A DNA stretch of 64,000 bases from Porodaedalea pini (lineage: Eukaryota; Basidiomycota; Agaricomycetes; Hymenochaetales; Hymenochaetaceae): contig NBAY01000003.1 in NCBI GenBank assembly GCA_002794775.1, forward strand, positions 1,612,001 to 1,676,000, read 5' to 3'. The notes under the pieces are model-generated. The model was not told where the DNA came from, ran no database searches, and saw nothing but the letters and a program-made list of their open reading frames with translations. Below, one piece after another: positions 14,039-25,015 of the stretch. Numbering within the stretch: the stretch's first letter is position 1; every line of letters starts with the position of its first letter. Position numbers and translations under genes: made by a program.

Positions 14039-14797
14039 TTGCCATTGCCAAAAATGCCATCTAAGGAAAATATTGACCCTGAAGATCCTCCCAATACAGG
14101 CAGTACATTGACAATTAAAGGGAAGGGGAAGGGGAAGGGGAAGGGGAAAGGGCGGGCGGATGCCATCATCGCAGACGACAGATCTCTGCGATCGAGCAAC
14201 AACGGATCAAATACAACTCTCGTTACATTGCGGCACAAGGAATCGAATGACGCCATTACTCTCAATCGAGTGCCTGTGGGGGAGACGGCGTCTGCAGGCG
14301 AGACGGACATGCTGCAACCCCATGGCGCTACATTGGACATCAGCATTCCATGTATCATTACTTCAAAGCGGAAGCGGTTCCGCGCATTCGCCTGTTATAT
14401 CGGCGAGGTTGAGGGTGAGAGTGGGCCATGGGTCGGCGTCGAGATGCCCATGAGCGATGCTTGGGCAGACGATGAGCTCGAGGGCCGCCAGTGGAATGAC
14501 GGCTCGTGGGGTGGCGTGCGCTACTTTGACGTCGGACTTTGGCATCGGAATGGGGCGATGACGAATGCATGACCCGCTGACAACGCGTTGATTTGACGAA
14601 TAATTATGGAACTAGCGTTATTAGTGGCTGGAAGGGCACGAAGCGCGAGGGGGAGCAGCTCAGTGTTGACCCCAAGAAGCGTTTCCGTAGCACGTCGCCG
14701 TCAGTGTCGGACGTGTCAAACGCAGAGTATCGAGGTTTCTTTGTGAGGCCACAGCAGATGCTGTATGTTGTGGATGCTGTCGGTTCAGACTTGTGAA
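14039..14797 (+). pseudogene. BTB/CAP-Gly gene, 3' part with CAP-Gly domain
   Basis: The frame resumes as LPLPKMPSKENIDPEDPP, then a GKGKGKGK run, then a CAP-Gly-like segment (YIGEVEGESGPWVGVEMP ... GSWGGVRYFDVG) about 14380-14540. The tail SDVSNAEYRGFFVRPQQM ends at the stop at 14797, in another frame from about 14590. CAP-Gly domains bind the C-terminal EEY/F tails of tubulin and EB1-type proteins. Joining GAC (11763-11765) to TTG (14039-14041) gives KKRD-LPLPK in frame, which shows the RPB1 piece split this gene. Confidence 0.6.
14119..14152. repeat. GGGGAA microsatellite
   Basis: Tandem GGGGAA units encode alternating Gly-Lys in the frame leading to the CAP-Gly domain. Confidence 0.9.
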
Positions 14798-14978
14798 TCT
14801 TGGAACATATTTAAGTTCGGATTCCTGCCCTTTTTCTTTTTCTTTCTTTCTTTCTTTTACCCTACTCCCATGTTTAGTCACTCCTTGCTCTGGGCAGATG
14901 CCCTCATCACCGAAACCACTTGTTGGCATGTTCATATTCCTCTCTTATCTCCTCAATCGGATCTCTCTGGATTCTTGA

Positions 14979-15156
14979 ACTTGAGGTAGTGGGCCATTGG
15001 GATGGCAAGCTACGATTACTGTTTTCTGTGTCTTTTATTTTATATGAGGACTAAAGCTTGAAAATTATATTAAAACATTATTCTCATTAGTGAATTATTT
15101 AGTATTCAGTAAACAGTAATTGTAGCTTGCCATCCTAATGGCCCACTACCTCAAGT
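14979..15156. mobile_element. 178-bp palindromic MITE-like element, copy 1
   Basis: The ends form an inverted repeat of about 35 bases starting ACTTGAGGTAGTGGGCCATT. A second 180-bp copy lies at 17908-18087, and the two bracket a Copia fragment. No clear target duplication flanks either copy. It has no coding capacity. Confidence 0.8.
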
Positions 15157-17907
15157 CCTGTTTGCATGCTCAGCAACATCATTTTGGTGGGGTTCATTTC
15201 TGACAGTGTGCTGGCAATGAATGCCTTCATTTTTGCAGAGTTGATCCCATTCCTTTGGCATGTATTCTCCTCCCTTATCATCACAAGTGGCCTTAATCTT
15301 CAAATCCAACTGATTCTCTGCATATGCCTTAAAATGCTTAAAAGCACCAAAAGTGTCACTCTTCTTCTTCAAGGGCAGAACTGCCCAGAAGTAACTGAAA
15401 TCATCAATGAAGGTGATCCAGTACTTGTAACCATTCCTTGACTGAACGGGAAGAGGACCATGCATGTCTGAGTGAACTAATTGGAGAAGACTTGATGCAC
15501 AATGCAATGCAAGTTTTGAGACATTAGAATGATGCTGTTTGTCTGCAATGCAAGGCTCACAGATCAGATCTGGCAAGTCCTTCAACTTAATCACCATTCC
15601 CTCAACTACATGCTCATTGAGCAGTTTCTTCACATCACTATGGTGTAGGTGTGCAAAATGTCAATGCCACAGTGTCAAATCAAGTGGACAAGTGCTTGTA
15701 AGCACAGAGAATGCACTTGTGGGCACAACTTGGCCATTGAGCAATGCAGCATTGTTGAGAGTGATGCTTACAGTGAAGAGAAGAGTGCCATTTTGATTGA
15801 ACAGAATCTTATCATGCTGAATGGTGACAATATGATTTGGCACAAGTTAAATACAGGACTGAGAGGAGATTGTTTTGTAAATCAGGTACATGAAGTACAT
15901 GTTCAAATTCAAGTAAGTGTCCATTTTTGCCATTGACTACTGGTTGAAATCGCACTGTGCCCACTCCAACAGAATAGATGATTTCATTGTTTGCAAGGTG
16001 TATAGGGGTGCAATTTGATGAATACTTGTGAAACCAGTGTCAGTGGGGTGTCATGTAGCAAGTGGCACCTGTATCAACAATCCAATCAGTTCCTGCATCA
16101 AGAATGAGGGGTGTATGAGGGTTGGTGAAGTCTAGGGTACTTGCATTTCCAGCAAATTCAGCAGATTGGACAGACTTGGAGTCATCCTGCTGAGCAGATT
16201 GAGATTTCTCCTTAGTTTTCCCTTTCTTATCCTTTTTCTTGGCTCTAATTGCATCATGTCTCTTGAAGCACTTCGACTCTGGATGACCTTTAATGCTGCA
16301 AAACTCACAGACAACAGGCTGAGATGATGAGGAAGGCTTAGGGGGAGCAGAGGATGCTTTCAGGGCCATGGACTGATCACCAGCATGCAATTGATGGTTC
16401 ATTTGCTCCTGCATAAATGCTTCCTTGAGTGTCTTTAACTTGAAATCTGTCAGGAGCAGGGGTGCAGAGTGGAAGGATGAGTACTCTTCAGGCAGGGAGT
16501 GAACCAGAGCAACACATGCAAGCTCATCCTTGAAATCCTTGAGTTTGAGAGTGCTAGTTGCATGTATTTCTGATGTTATGAAGTCCATGCTCGACTCTGC
16601 TGACTAGTGTGGTCAGAGACTCATCCTCCTTCTTGCTAATACCAAAAAACTTGTCATAGGTGATAAAATGTGCAGCTGGGTTGTCCTGCTTGTGCAGTTT
16701 CTCAAGTGCTTTCCACATCTCCACTGGGTCACCCATGTGTGATTGTACCAAAATCTGCATGCTGTTTTCAAGTTTCTGGTAGATAAGGCTGGCTGCTTGC
16801 TCAGCCCTTTCTTCCCAGAGTTCAACTTTATCAGGAGGAGAAGATGGCTTCAACTCCTTGCCTGAAATGAGGTGCCAAAGCTTCTTGTACTGAATGGCAG
16901 CCTGCATGTTCAATTTCTAAGTGGGATAGTTGTTTTCACCCAACTTGTTAAACAAAGACAGCAAGTCGGCAGGGGCAGATTTGGACATGACATTTCACAG
17001 GTAGGTAGGGGATGATGGGTATGACATGTATATGACATTTGGGAGGAATTGGATGCACAAGTGGGGCACAGTGAAGGAAAGTGTGTACAGACCACAATGA
17101 CACAATTACAGATGGCAGTTCAATGCAAGCCAATGGAGGTTACCAGACACCCAAAATGTTAAAGTATACACAGAGTCACTGCAAGACAGTGCTGGTCTGT
17201 TGGTCTGTTAAGACCCTGCAGGCACCGCTGACTGAGAGAGGCTCTAGGCTTAAGTGACACTCCAAAAAGCATCACAATCAGTGAACTAAGGCTGAGCAGT
17301 TGAGATTCACAGACAATAGGCTAGTCTGATCCAACAATAACAGAATGGAGTGAAATGGGCCTCAATCAACTCACACCAGAGCTGGTAACTGTGCAAAATG
17401 GGACACTGAGGGAGAACAAGTGGTGTGATTGCAATGCAAATCAACACATACTGAGGAGGTGTGAACACGAGCACGCACACAAAGTTTTGAGAGAATTGGA
17501 CCAAGGGTTCCACAGAAAATATGATAACCATGTGATGCAGCAAAGTGCAGAGTGTAATAAGAGTAGTTGCTCAGTAAAATGTTGCAGCACACTCAAATTG
17601 AGTTGAACGTCAATATAAGTTGGCACGAACATAGATCACATGTAACCCCAATGATATGCCAAGGTATAGCATGAACAGTCAAGCCAATATTGAGTGATGG
17701 GTGATAGAGAGGTTTTGAATTCAGGTGGTGAATGAATGCAGTGTAGTGCTATGGGAAGTGGATGTGGTGGCATGAAACTTGGCAGAGATGCAGCAGATAC
17801 ACCGATTTCCCAATCAACAAAGATCCAGCTCAATCCAACCACCAGGAACATTGCAATCAGTGAAACACTGCATGTAGGGTGTGCAGATCAGGTCCGATCA
17901 GTCTATA
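15157..17907 (-). mobile_element. Ty1/Copia fragment: gag, protease and partial integrase
   Basis: The minus-strand order is normal for Copia 5' to 3'. A gag capsid-like frame from about 16913 comes first, then a CCHC zinc knuckle (CEFCSIKGHPESKC, near 16270-16315). The aspartic protease motif WIVDTGAT is near 16075. The integrase zinc-binding region and core follow (HSDMHGPLP, FIDDFSYF, NDVAEHANRT), ending abruptly at the MITE at 15156. Frames shift at about 16590 and 15650, with stops, so it is inactive. About 17100-17907 is non-coding and CpG-poor and may be leader or LTR; I found no paired LTR. It complements the RT/RNase H fragment at 6.3-9.0 kb and may be the same family. Confidence 0.85.
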
Positions 17908-18087
17908 ACTTGAGGTAGTGGGCCATTAGGATGGCAAGCTATGATTACTGTTTTCTGTGTCTTTCATTTTATATGAGAGGACTAAAGCTTGCAAATTATA
18001 CTAAAACATTATTCTCATTAGTGAATTATTTAGTATTCAGTAAACAGTAATTGTAGCTTGCCATCCTAATGGCCCACTACCTCAAGT
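17908..18087. mobile_element. 180-bp palindromic MITE-like element, copy 2
   Basis: Nearly identical to copy 1, including the internal GTGAATTATTTAGTATTCAG segment. Differences are mainly transitions, for example CTACGATT to CTATGATT. Confidence 0.8.
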
Positions 18088-18215
18088 CGTAATGGTCACA
18101 CCACACACGTGACGTGGCTGCACGTTACATTGTAATGATTGTTCACCTCATAGTTTAGAATGCCCGACCTTTGTCGTCTCTTCATTGTGCACCATCTTTG
18201 CAGAACTCTCCTCTA

Positions 18216-19925
18216 ATGAAACGTACACGTCAAACAGAAGAAGCTATGGATATCTCTGGAAGTACTGTAACATTGTCTGCTGCTTCAGCACAATCGTCGC
18301 TGTCTGAACCATCCAATAAACGGCAGCGGCTCGGATTTCGCACGGAGCACAAGACAAAATTGCGTAATGTTGTTGCTTCCTTAAAGGAAACCGATTTTGG
18401 TTCACAATTTGTCTTGGATTCTCTGTTGAATCTATTGGGAGGCGTGTTTGGTCAAGATCATAGGATGACTTTCCGCAAATCGGTCGATGGTCTGCTGCTG
18501 GAATTCAAGGACCAGCCTCAAACATTGGAAGCATTCAAGAACGCAGTGCTTCGAGGCAAGGATGAGGAGAACTGGGATGACTTTGTGGATCTAGGTATGC
18601 ATTAACGTATCATGATGGTATTGCTTCTAACATAAACGCATTCACACAGTTCTCATTAAAAAGCAACGGGCTCGTAAATTGGGTGAATTTGGAGGTAACA
18701 CACCAAGGAGTTGCACTTGTCTGTAGCAATGCTAATTCTCAGGATTAACAGATGTCGATACCATTGAGCAGCAAAACGGTTAGTTACTCTATCCGCTGTA
18801 AGTTATTATGTTCGCTAAATAACTTACAGCAACGTCACGTTCATGGAACCAGAATTATAAAGGAGATGCAGCAAATTTGCTCTGGAGGCATATAGTGTAC
18901 TACTTCCAGTTGACGAATGAACAAAGTACCTATGCGAATGTTTGTGCCGTTGTCCAGTCATCGGGCATGGGTAAATCCAGGGCAGTTCAGGAACTTGGCA
19001 AAAAATGTCTTCTCATACCGATATGTCTACGGTATAGTCACCAAAGTGGTAACTCACCGTTCAGAATACTTCATATTTTTATTATCGCTAATACCTGTTT
19101 CTTTTAGGATTCCCTCCTGCCGATGAGGCAGTCCGCGACTATTTGATTGGTTACGATGCAAAGAATAGGAACGAATCCGTCAAGCGAAATATCGCTTTTC
19201 TTCAAGCTTTATTCTCGGTGATCGCCAAAGAAATAAAGAAACTCAAAAGTGGACATAGCCGTGATGCTAAAACCGAATTTTTTGCGAAGATGCAGCCCAC
19301 ATACTCAACAGACCGAAGCAAGTATCGAAAAACCTTATACGACGCTGTTGTGGCACACGCACAGGAGATTGAAAATGAGATTGATAATTATGATGAAAGG
19401 GGCATCAATGACGAGGTATGATTATCATGTAGTGATTTGAGTATGTTTCCTGATTCGTTGCTCCAGGGGCGCGACTACTATGCACGTCTCTCGCTCCCAC
19501 CATCGCAGCCGACGCATCCTTCGGTTCAGCCTTCTCCACCATCGCAGCCAACAGACCTTTTGGCTCAGCCTTCTCTACCATCACAGCCAACGAATCCTTC
19601 GGTTCAGCCTTCTTTACCATTGCAGCCAATGGACCTTTTGGCTCAGCCTTCTCTGCCATCACAGCCAACGGAACCTTCGGCCAGGCATGATATCGGTGCT
19701 AAAGTTAGGACTAAACTTCATGAGCTACTCGCAGAATTGAATCCAGGTGAGAGTTGACGTCACTTATGTATATGATTGATAATAAACCAGCGCGTACGCA
19801 GAATACAAAACGGAGGAATCATACCAATGGTCCGAACCGAGCGTTATCATCGCGTTTGATGAAGCACATGTATTGAAAGACAAAGACACCGTCGTCTCGA
19901 GGAACAAGAAAAATACCCATGGTAG

Positions 19926-19969
<44 letters not shown>

Positions 19970-21681
19970 TCGGAGATCCTGAACCGAGATGGTCTCACTT
20001 CTCCACATTACGAAGGGTCTTTCGAGCATTGCGCGTATTACCAGTCTTTGGTATCTTCCTTTCAACGACGGGAAAGCTGTCTCAATTCAACCCCTCATAT
20101 GCCGAAGATGAATCGGCTCGCATACAACAAAAGAAGCACATGCCCATGCCTCCTTTCACAGATCTGGGCTACGATACATTTGCAGACAGAATGAAGGTCG
20201 ACACCGACAATATAGTGAAGTATCGTGACATGGATAATAAAGCAAGCTGGTCAGATTTGACTCTGGACGAAGCGTCGAAGATATCATTTATGATCAAGTT
20301 TGGCCGTCCCCTGTACGTATACGTTATTTTTAATCCAACATATTTGCAGTGTCGAAGAAATAATTTCTCACACGATGTTCTCAGATTTGCGTTGCGTTAT
20401 ATGCATGGAGAACCCGTTGTTAAAGAGGAAATTTTTAACTTTGCGATGGCGAAGTTGTTGAACGTGCAGATTTCTGAAATCAATTTTGACCAACTAGGAA
20501 AGGATAAGCTGTTCGCATGTCTGTCCCAGCGCCTCTCCATTCAATTCCTGATGTCACAATTCAACGTTCGCTCCGAGGAAAAACAAGTCGAGGCTCACAT
20601 GCGAGTGTGTCTTAGAATTGGGAATCAAGCGGAAAGTATCAGGACTACATCTGGTTCTGAACCTCTTCTTGCAGAGGCCGCAGCATACGTCATGAATAAG
20701 GATGGATTTCATCATCCACGCGCGTTGAAAACTATCCTAGAGGGGTTTGCGGTCGACGTAGGGGACAAAGGCGAATTGATTGCTCTGCTGCTTCTGATAT
20801 TGGCGCGCGACAAGGTCGTTTTCGATGCAGCTCCAGAAGGAAAGCCGGGCGAAGTCAACAAACTCGAACAACCGCGGATAGTGGGATTGGAGAAATTTAT
20901 GCGAAAGCTAATCGCACAGGTTGGCTTGTCCGATAACATTGCCAAAGAAATGTTTGAAAGGTTCAAAGATGTATACGTGCATTTCAATCATTTCATCAAA
21001 CCACACGAACAGGCCACTTGTACGCTGCAATATCTCATCCGTTATATGACACGAGGGGCAGCGTTGCTATGCGCAAATGGGATGGGCGCGATCGACTGTG
21101 TCATACCAGGCCTCTTTGGTCGAGTTTTCATGATGTGCATGATCACCTTCATTCTGATTCAAATCAAAAACGACTCGAAAATGTCCTTTAAAGTCAACTC
21201 GAAGAATATCTTCGATAAAATGGATCCTGGAAGACTCGGGTTGTGGGGTCCAAACGATGTACCACACGATATAATTCGCATTGTATTCTCGTTTGGAAGT
21301 AAGGATGGTGTGCACTGGCAAAAGAGTACGTTGTCGCACAACAACACACAGTACACTTCCTACGACTGTTGGATCGGGGGAATTTCTTCACGGTGCTTAT
21401 CCCCAATCAAGTCCGCCGACAATGAAATATGGAGCGCTCTAGCACGTTCCATGAAGTGGGACCGATTCTATACCCACGTGGATAATCCAAGGAAGTTGAA
21501 TGAAACGCGCATGGGTATGAATTATGGTGGAGGGGTCGAAAAGGGATTTTGGCCGTCATGGGAGGACAATCCAGTAGAAGAGGACAATCCAGTAGGGGAG
21601 GACAATCCAGTAGGTGACGACAAATTCGCGGACAAGCAAAAAAAGAGAAAGGGGAAGGGAAGGGCACAGGAGAACAAATAG
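18216..21681 (+). CDS. P-loop NTPase with candidate C-terminal PD-(D/E)XK-like nuclease (Crinkler-related type)
   Basis: The start is ATG at 18216 (MKRTRQTEEAMDIS). By-eye introns fall at about 18594-18650, 18696-18744, 18781-18831, 19051-19108, 19417-19467, 19746-19798 and 20313-20384. Splicing gives a long frame to TAG at 21681. Walker A is SSGMGKSR (about 18958) and Walker B is IIAFDEAH (about 19847), followed by LSTTGKLSQF. A Ser-Pro-Gln repeat (about 19495-19680) and a run of 14 Asp lie between and after these motifs. The C-terminal part has AIDCVIP (Asp at 21094-21096) and IQIKN (Q-x-K at 21160-21168), the spacing of a PD-(D/E)XK active site. Such proteins are expanded in agaricomycetes and resemble the NTPase-nuclease architecture proposed for Crinkler effectors; that link is from memory. 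Unlike the flanking repeats it has normal CpG content and no disabling change. The role is unknown. A GTGAGT...TTATAG intron-like stretch follows the stop. Confidence 0.7.
19495..19680. repeat. Degenerate Ser-Gln-Pro minisatellite inside the NTPase gene
   Basis: Four to five units of about 36 bases encode variants of QPSLPSQPTDLLA and QPSLPSQPTNPSV. The repeat lies between the NTPase Walker A exon and the Walker B exon and probably forms a flexible linker of variable length. Confidence 0.8.
19927..19968. repeat. (GAT)14 microsatellite coding for poly-Asp
   Basis: Fourteen pure GAT codons follow the Walker B segment. Purity suggests recent slippage. Confidence 0.95.
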
Positions 21682-21886
21682 GTGAGTCTATATATCAGTT
21701 GATCGAACATTCAAATGCCATGTACTAATTTAATGATAAAACCCAAACTTATAGACCAAGTGGCGCGTGCAACGTGATGTAATTATACTTTGGGATATAC
21801 TCTCATTGAAGAATCGACGATTGGCTGTGTGTTGTATAATATCAGTGGTAAACCTGTCGAGTGATTTTGTGCACTTGACTTGCTTA

Positions 21887-22965
21887 CTGCCCTTTTCAGA
21901 AGTATTGTCACACGTGATTTCACTGATTTTTGTGCCACAAGAGCCTCAAAACACAAACATTTTCATATCTCAACCAAAAGTTGATCTTTTTGCATCATCT
22001 AAGTTGCTAAATTCATTTTTTTATCTCATCTTTTATATTTCAACAAGAGTGATAAGAAATAGTCAATATTTGAGTCCAAAACAGCAAAAATGCTGTTTTT
22101 GAACCCATTTCCCTTCTTCATTTTTTCCTGCACTCAGATTTCACTGTACAGTGCTTCAGACTAGCCCAGAATTCCAGTATTAGTCTATTATGAATTTACA
22201 GACTGATTTTGAGATGTATTGTGAGGTAGATGTGCTCAATTGGTGCATGCCTAAAACACACAAATCCCCTCTGTTTCTGCAAGCCCCCAGCCCCCAGGAA
22301 AAATTCTTCTCAACTAAGTTCATGCATGTAAATTCATTCAAAGTGTATTGGAAGAGATTTGAGCAGCATCCAGGGCTCTAGCATCAATCAGTGAGTGAAT
22401 GATTCACAAGAATAGTGCATACAGTATGCACATCTGGTACTCAATTAGCTCACTGGTTCATGAAGCAAGCCTGTATCCATGGATGCTGCTCAAATCTCTT
22501 CCAATACACTTTGAATGAATTTACATGCATGAACTTAGTTGAGAAGAATTTTTCCTGGGGGCTGGGGGCTTGCAGAAACAGAGGGGATTTGTGTGTTTTA
22601 GGCATGCACCAATTGAGCACATCTACCTCACAATACATCTCAAAATCAGTCTGTAAATTCATAATAGACTAATACTGGAATTCTGGGCTAGTCTGAAGCA
22701 CTGTACAGTGAAATCTGAGTGCAGGAAAAAATGAAGAAGGGAAATGGGTTCAAAAACAGCATTTTTGCTGTTTTGGACTCAAATATTGACTATTTCTTAT
22801 CACTCTTGTTGAAATATAAAAGATGAGATAAAAAAATGAATTTAGCAACTTAGATGATGCAAAAAGATCAACTTTTGGTTGAGATATGAAAATGTTTGTG
22901 TTTTGAGGCTCTTGTGGCACAAAAATCAGTGAAATCACGTGTGACAATACTTCTGAAAAGGGCAG
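21887..22965. mobile_element. 1.08-kb foldback element flanked by TA
   Basis: Two arms of about 490 bases are near-perfect inverted repeats around a centre of roughly 100 bases (about 22375-22478). The tips are CTGCCCTTTTCAG and CTGAAAAGGGCAG. A TA dinucleotide flanks each end (21885-21886 and 22966-22967), as expected for Tc1/mariner-type target duplication. It has no transposase. The element contains almost no CG dinucleotides. Confidence 0.8.
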
Positions 22966-23188
22966 TAAGCTTGAGCAGCACTGTGACAGGCATCATGTTC
23001 ACTGTTGATGTCACAGAAGATGATAATGCAGCAGATGAGATAAAAGATGCTAAAGACAGCTTTGCTGTCATCAGCATGCTGCTTTGTATTGCTTCAATGG
23101 AGCTGAACAACTACACAGGCTGTGACTCTGATTTAGCAAGAGGCAGAGCAGATGCCAATGTGGAGGATGGAGTAGCTGTTTTCTCATT

Positions 23189-24747
23189 CATGGAACCATT
23201 TACTATACCAAAATTAATTAGATTTGCTACAAATTTACATTAGAGAGGATAAATAGGGTTAGATGGGAATGCACAACATACCTGTCTTAGAAGATGGAAT
23301 GCTGCCCCTTGACCACTCACAATCCTGATACCAACTGCATCCTTGAAACCTCCTAGTTGTAATGGCCTTCTTGAATATAACTGCATCTGAGCTTGATGAG
23401 TAGTAGGAACTGACAACTGAGAGTAAGGTGAAGGCACTGTAGATGTGGCTTAAGGAGGGCCCTTGGCCTAAGCAGATTTATGAGAGAGCACAAGTGTCTT
23501 TGCTGCAGCAAAACAGACTTGTTGAGGGTGCCTCCTGCTGAGGTTGGAGATCATATATTGGCACTGTTGTCAACTTTGCTTTTGACTGATTTTTAATTTA
23601 CAGCCATTTTCATAAGTCCTGCAACACGTGCATGTCAGGTGAAGTGAGCCGCGTCAGAGCCAAAATGTCAAAAAAATAGAGTAAATGTTGATTTTCTCTG
23701 TAAATTCTGCACAGTACCTGCTCATTAAGTACTCAAAAAAAAGGCACAGTTCTCAGGAGCAGAAATATGTAAAATATGGAGCAATGCATTGACTGTGTAG
23801 GTGGGTAGAGATCAAACAAGTGCAGCCAGTCTGTTCTCTCATACATTTCCACTGAGATTCAAAAATTATAGCTCCCCTACATCTACCTATAAAATTCTTT
23901 CCTGTGTCTGTAAATTAAGTATATGACTATACCAACATTTCCTGCAAGTTTGAAGCTAATCCATTCAGTATTCATGGTGCAGCAGTGAGGTTTGTGTTCC
24001 ACTCTTGGTCATGCTGCAAGGATGGAAAGAGCTCAAAGTGGAACACAAATCTTGCTGCTGCACCATGAATACTAAATGGATTGGCTTAAAACTTGCAGGA
24101 GATGTTGTTATAGTCATCTACTTAATTTACAGACACAGGAAAGAATTTTATAGGTAGATGTAGGAGAGCCATAATTTTTGAATCTCAGTGAAAATGTATG
24201 AGAGAACAGACTGGCTGCACTTGTTTGATCTCTACCCACCTACACAGTCAATGCATTGCTCCATATTTTACATATTTCTGCTCCTGAGAACTGTGCCTTT
24301 TTTTTGAGTACTTAATGAGCAGGTACTGTGCAGAATTTACAGAGAAAATCAACATTTACTCTATTTTTTTGACATTTTGGCTCTGACGCGGCTCACTTCA
24401 CCTGACATGCACGTGTCACAGGACTTATGAAAATGGCTGTAACCAAGCTACTTTAGTTTATAAAAAATATATAAAGAGATAAAGAATTGTCTGAAGTTTT
24501 TTTTACATAGTTCAAGCTTGAGATTTGAATGATTGAATAAAATTAAATATGTCAATAAAGAAACTGAGCACTGTACAGCCACAAAAGCTGTGTATCACCT
24601 TATAGCCACTGCTTAATTTAGCAGAAATAGGCCCCAAATCAACATATATGGTATGCTATCAGCTTATAAAGCTAACAAAAACCCAAATTGAGCTCTCTAA
24701 CTTAGCCCACAACAAAAGACAATACTTTGTAAACTCAGTAATTATAA
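23189..24747 (+). repeat. Repeat X, copy 3, interrupted by a foldback element
   Basis: Matches 3496-4222 with many CG-to-TG/CA changes: GGAGGGCGGAAC of copy 1 corresponds to AGAAGATGGAAT here. The copy is split at 23601-24439 by an inserted palindrome. It ends with the shared ACTCAGTAATTATAA and then runs into a Copia 3' fragment. Confidence 0.65.
23601..24439. mobile_element. 839-bp foldback element flanked by TA, nested in repeat X
   Basis: The tips are CAGCCATTTTCATAAGTCC and their exact complement, with arms of about 405 bases and a loop of about 30 bases (around 24005-24034). TA flanks both ends (23599-23600 and 24440-24441). Compared with the uninterrupted repeat X copy, the element is inserted at a TA-like position. 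It is non-coding. Confidence 0.85.
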
Positions 24748-25015
24748 TATCATAAGTGCATGAAACACCTAGATTTACATTATTACTAGCTGAGAGATAT
24801 GTTTAAAGCAGACTATGTAGATATGTGGTATTTGCCTACTAAGTCTATGCCTGCTAACATCATAACCAAAGTCCTTGGGCACTTGAAGGTGGGAGAAACG
24901 TGTAGGATATGAGGTCTCAAATGATTGACAAATGTATCAGATCAGGTAGAAGTATTAGAAGTATGATTATAACACTTATTCTTTTATATGTCTATTTGAT
25001 TGTCTCTTGTTGTTT
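24748..25015 (+). mobile_element. Copia 3' end fragment (RNase H tail and LTR start)
   Basis: Matches the reverse complement of about 6336-6600: the HECMKHLDLHHYWLRDV to LGHLKVGE region, heavily changed by C-to-T and G-to-A. The matching sequence continues past the stop as far as about 25010. It is too decayed to encode protein. Confidence 0.7.

Noticed and set aside
13360..14064. RPB1 segment as a functional second polymerase subunit
   Set aside because: It covers only the middle of the protein and has stops, shifts and lost conserved blocks.
14979..18087. The 180-bp pair as LTRs of the Copia fragment
   Set aside because: The sequences are palindromic, lack TG...CA ends and bracket only gag to integrase, which does not fit an LTR pair.
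19847..20065. Minus-strand frame with a long His run
   Set aside because: It is the reverse complement of the GAT repeat that codes poly-Asp in the NTPase gene.
21767..22947. Paired frames such as MNLQTDFEMYCEVDVLNW on both strands
   Set aside because: The same text appears on both strands because they are the two arms of the foldback element; no domain.
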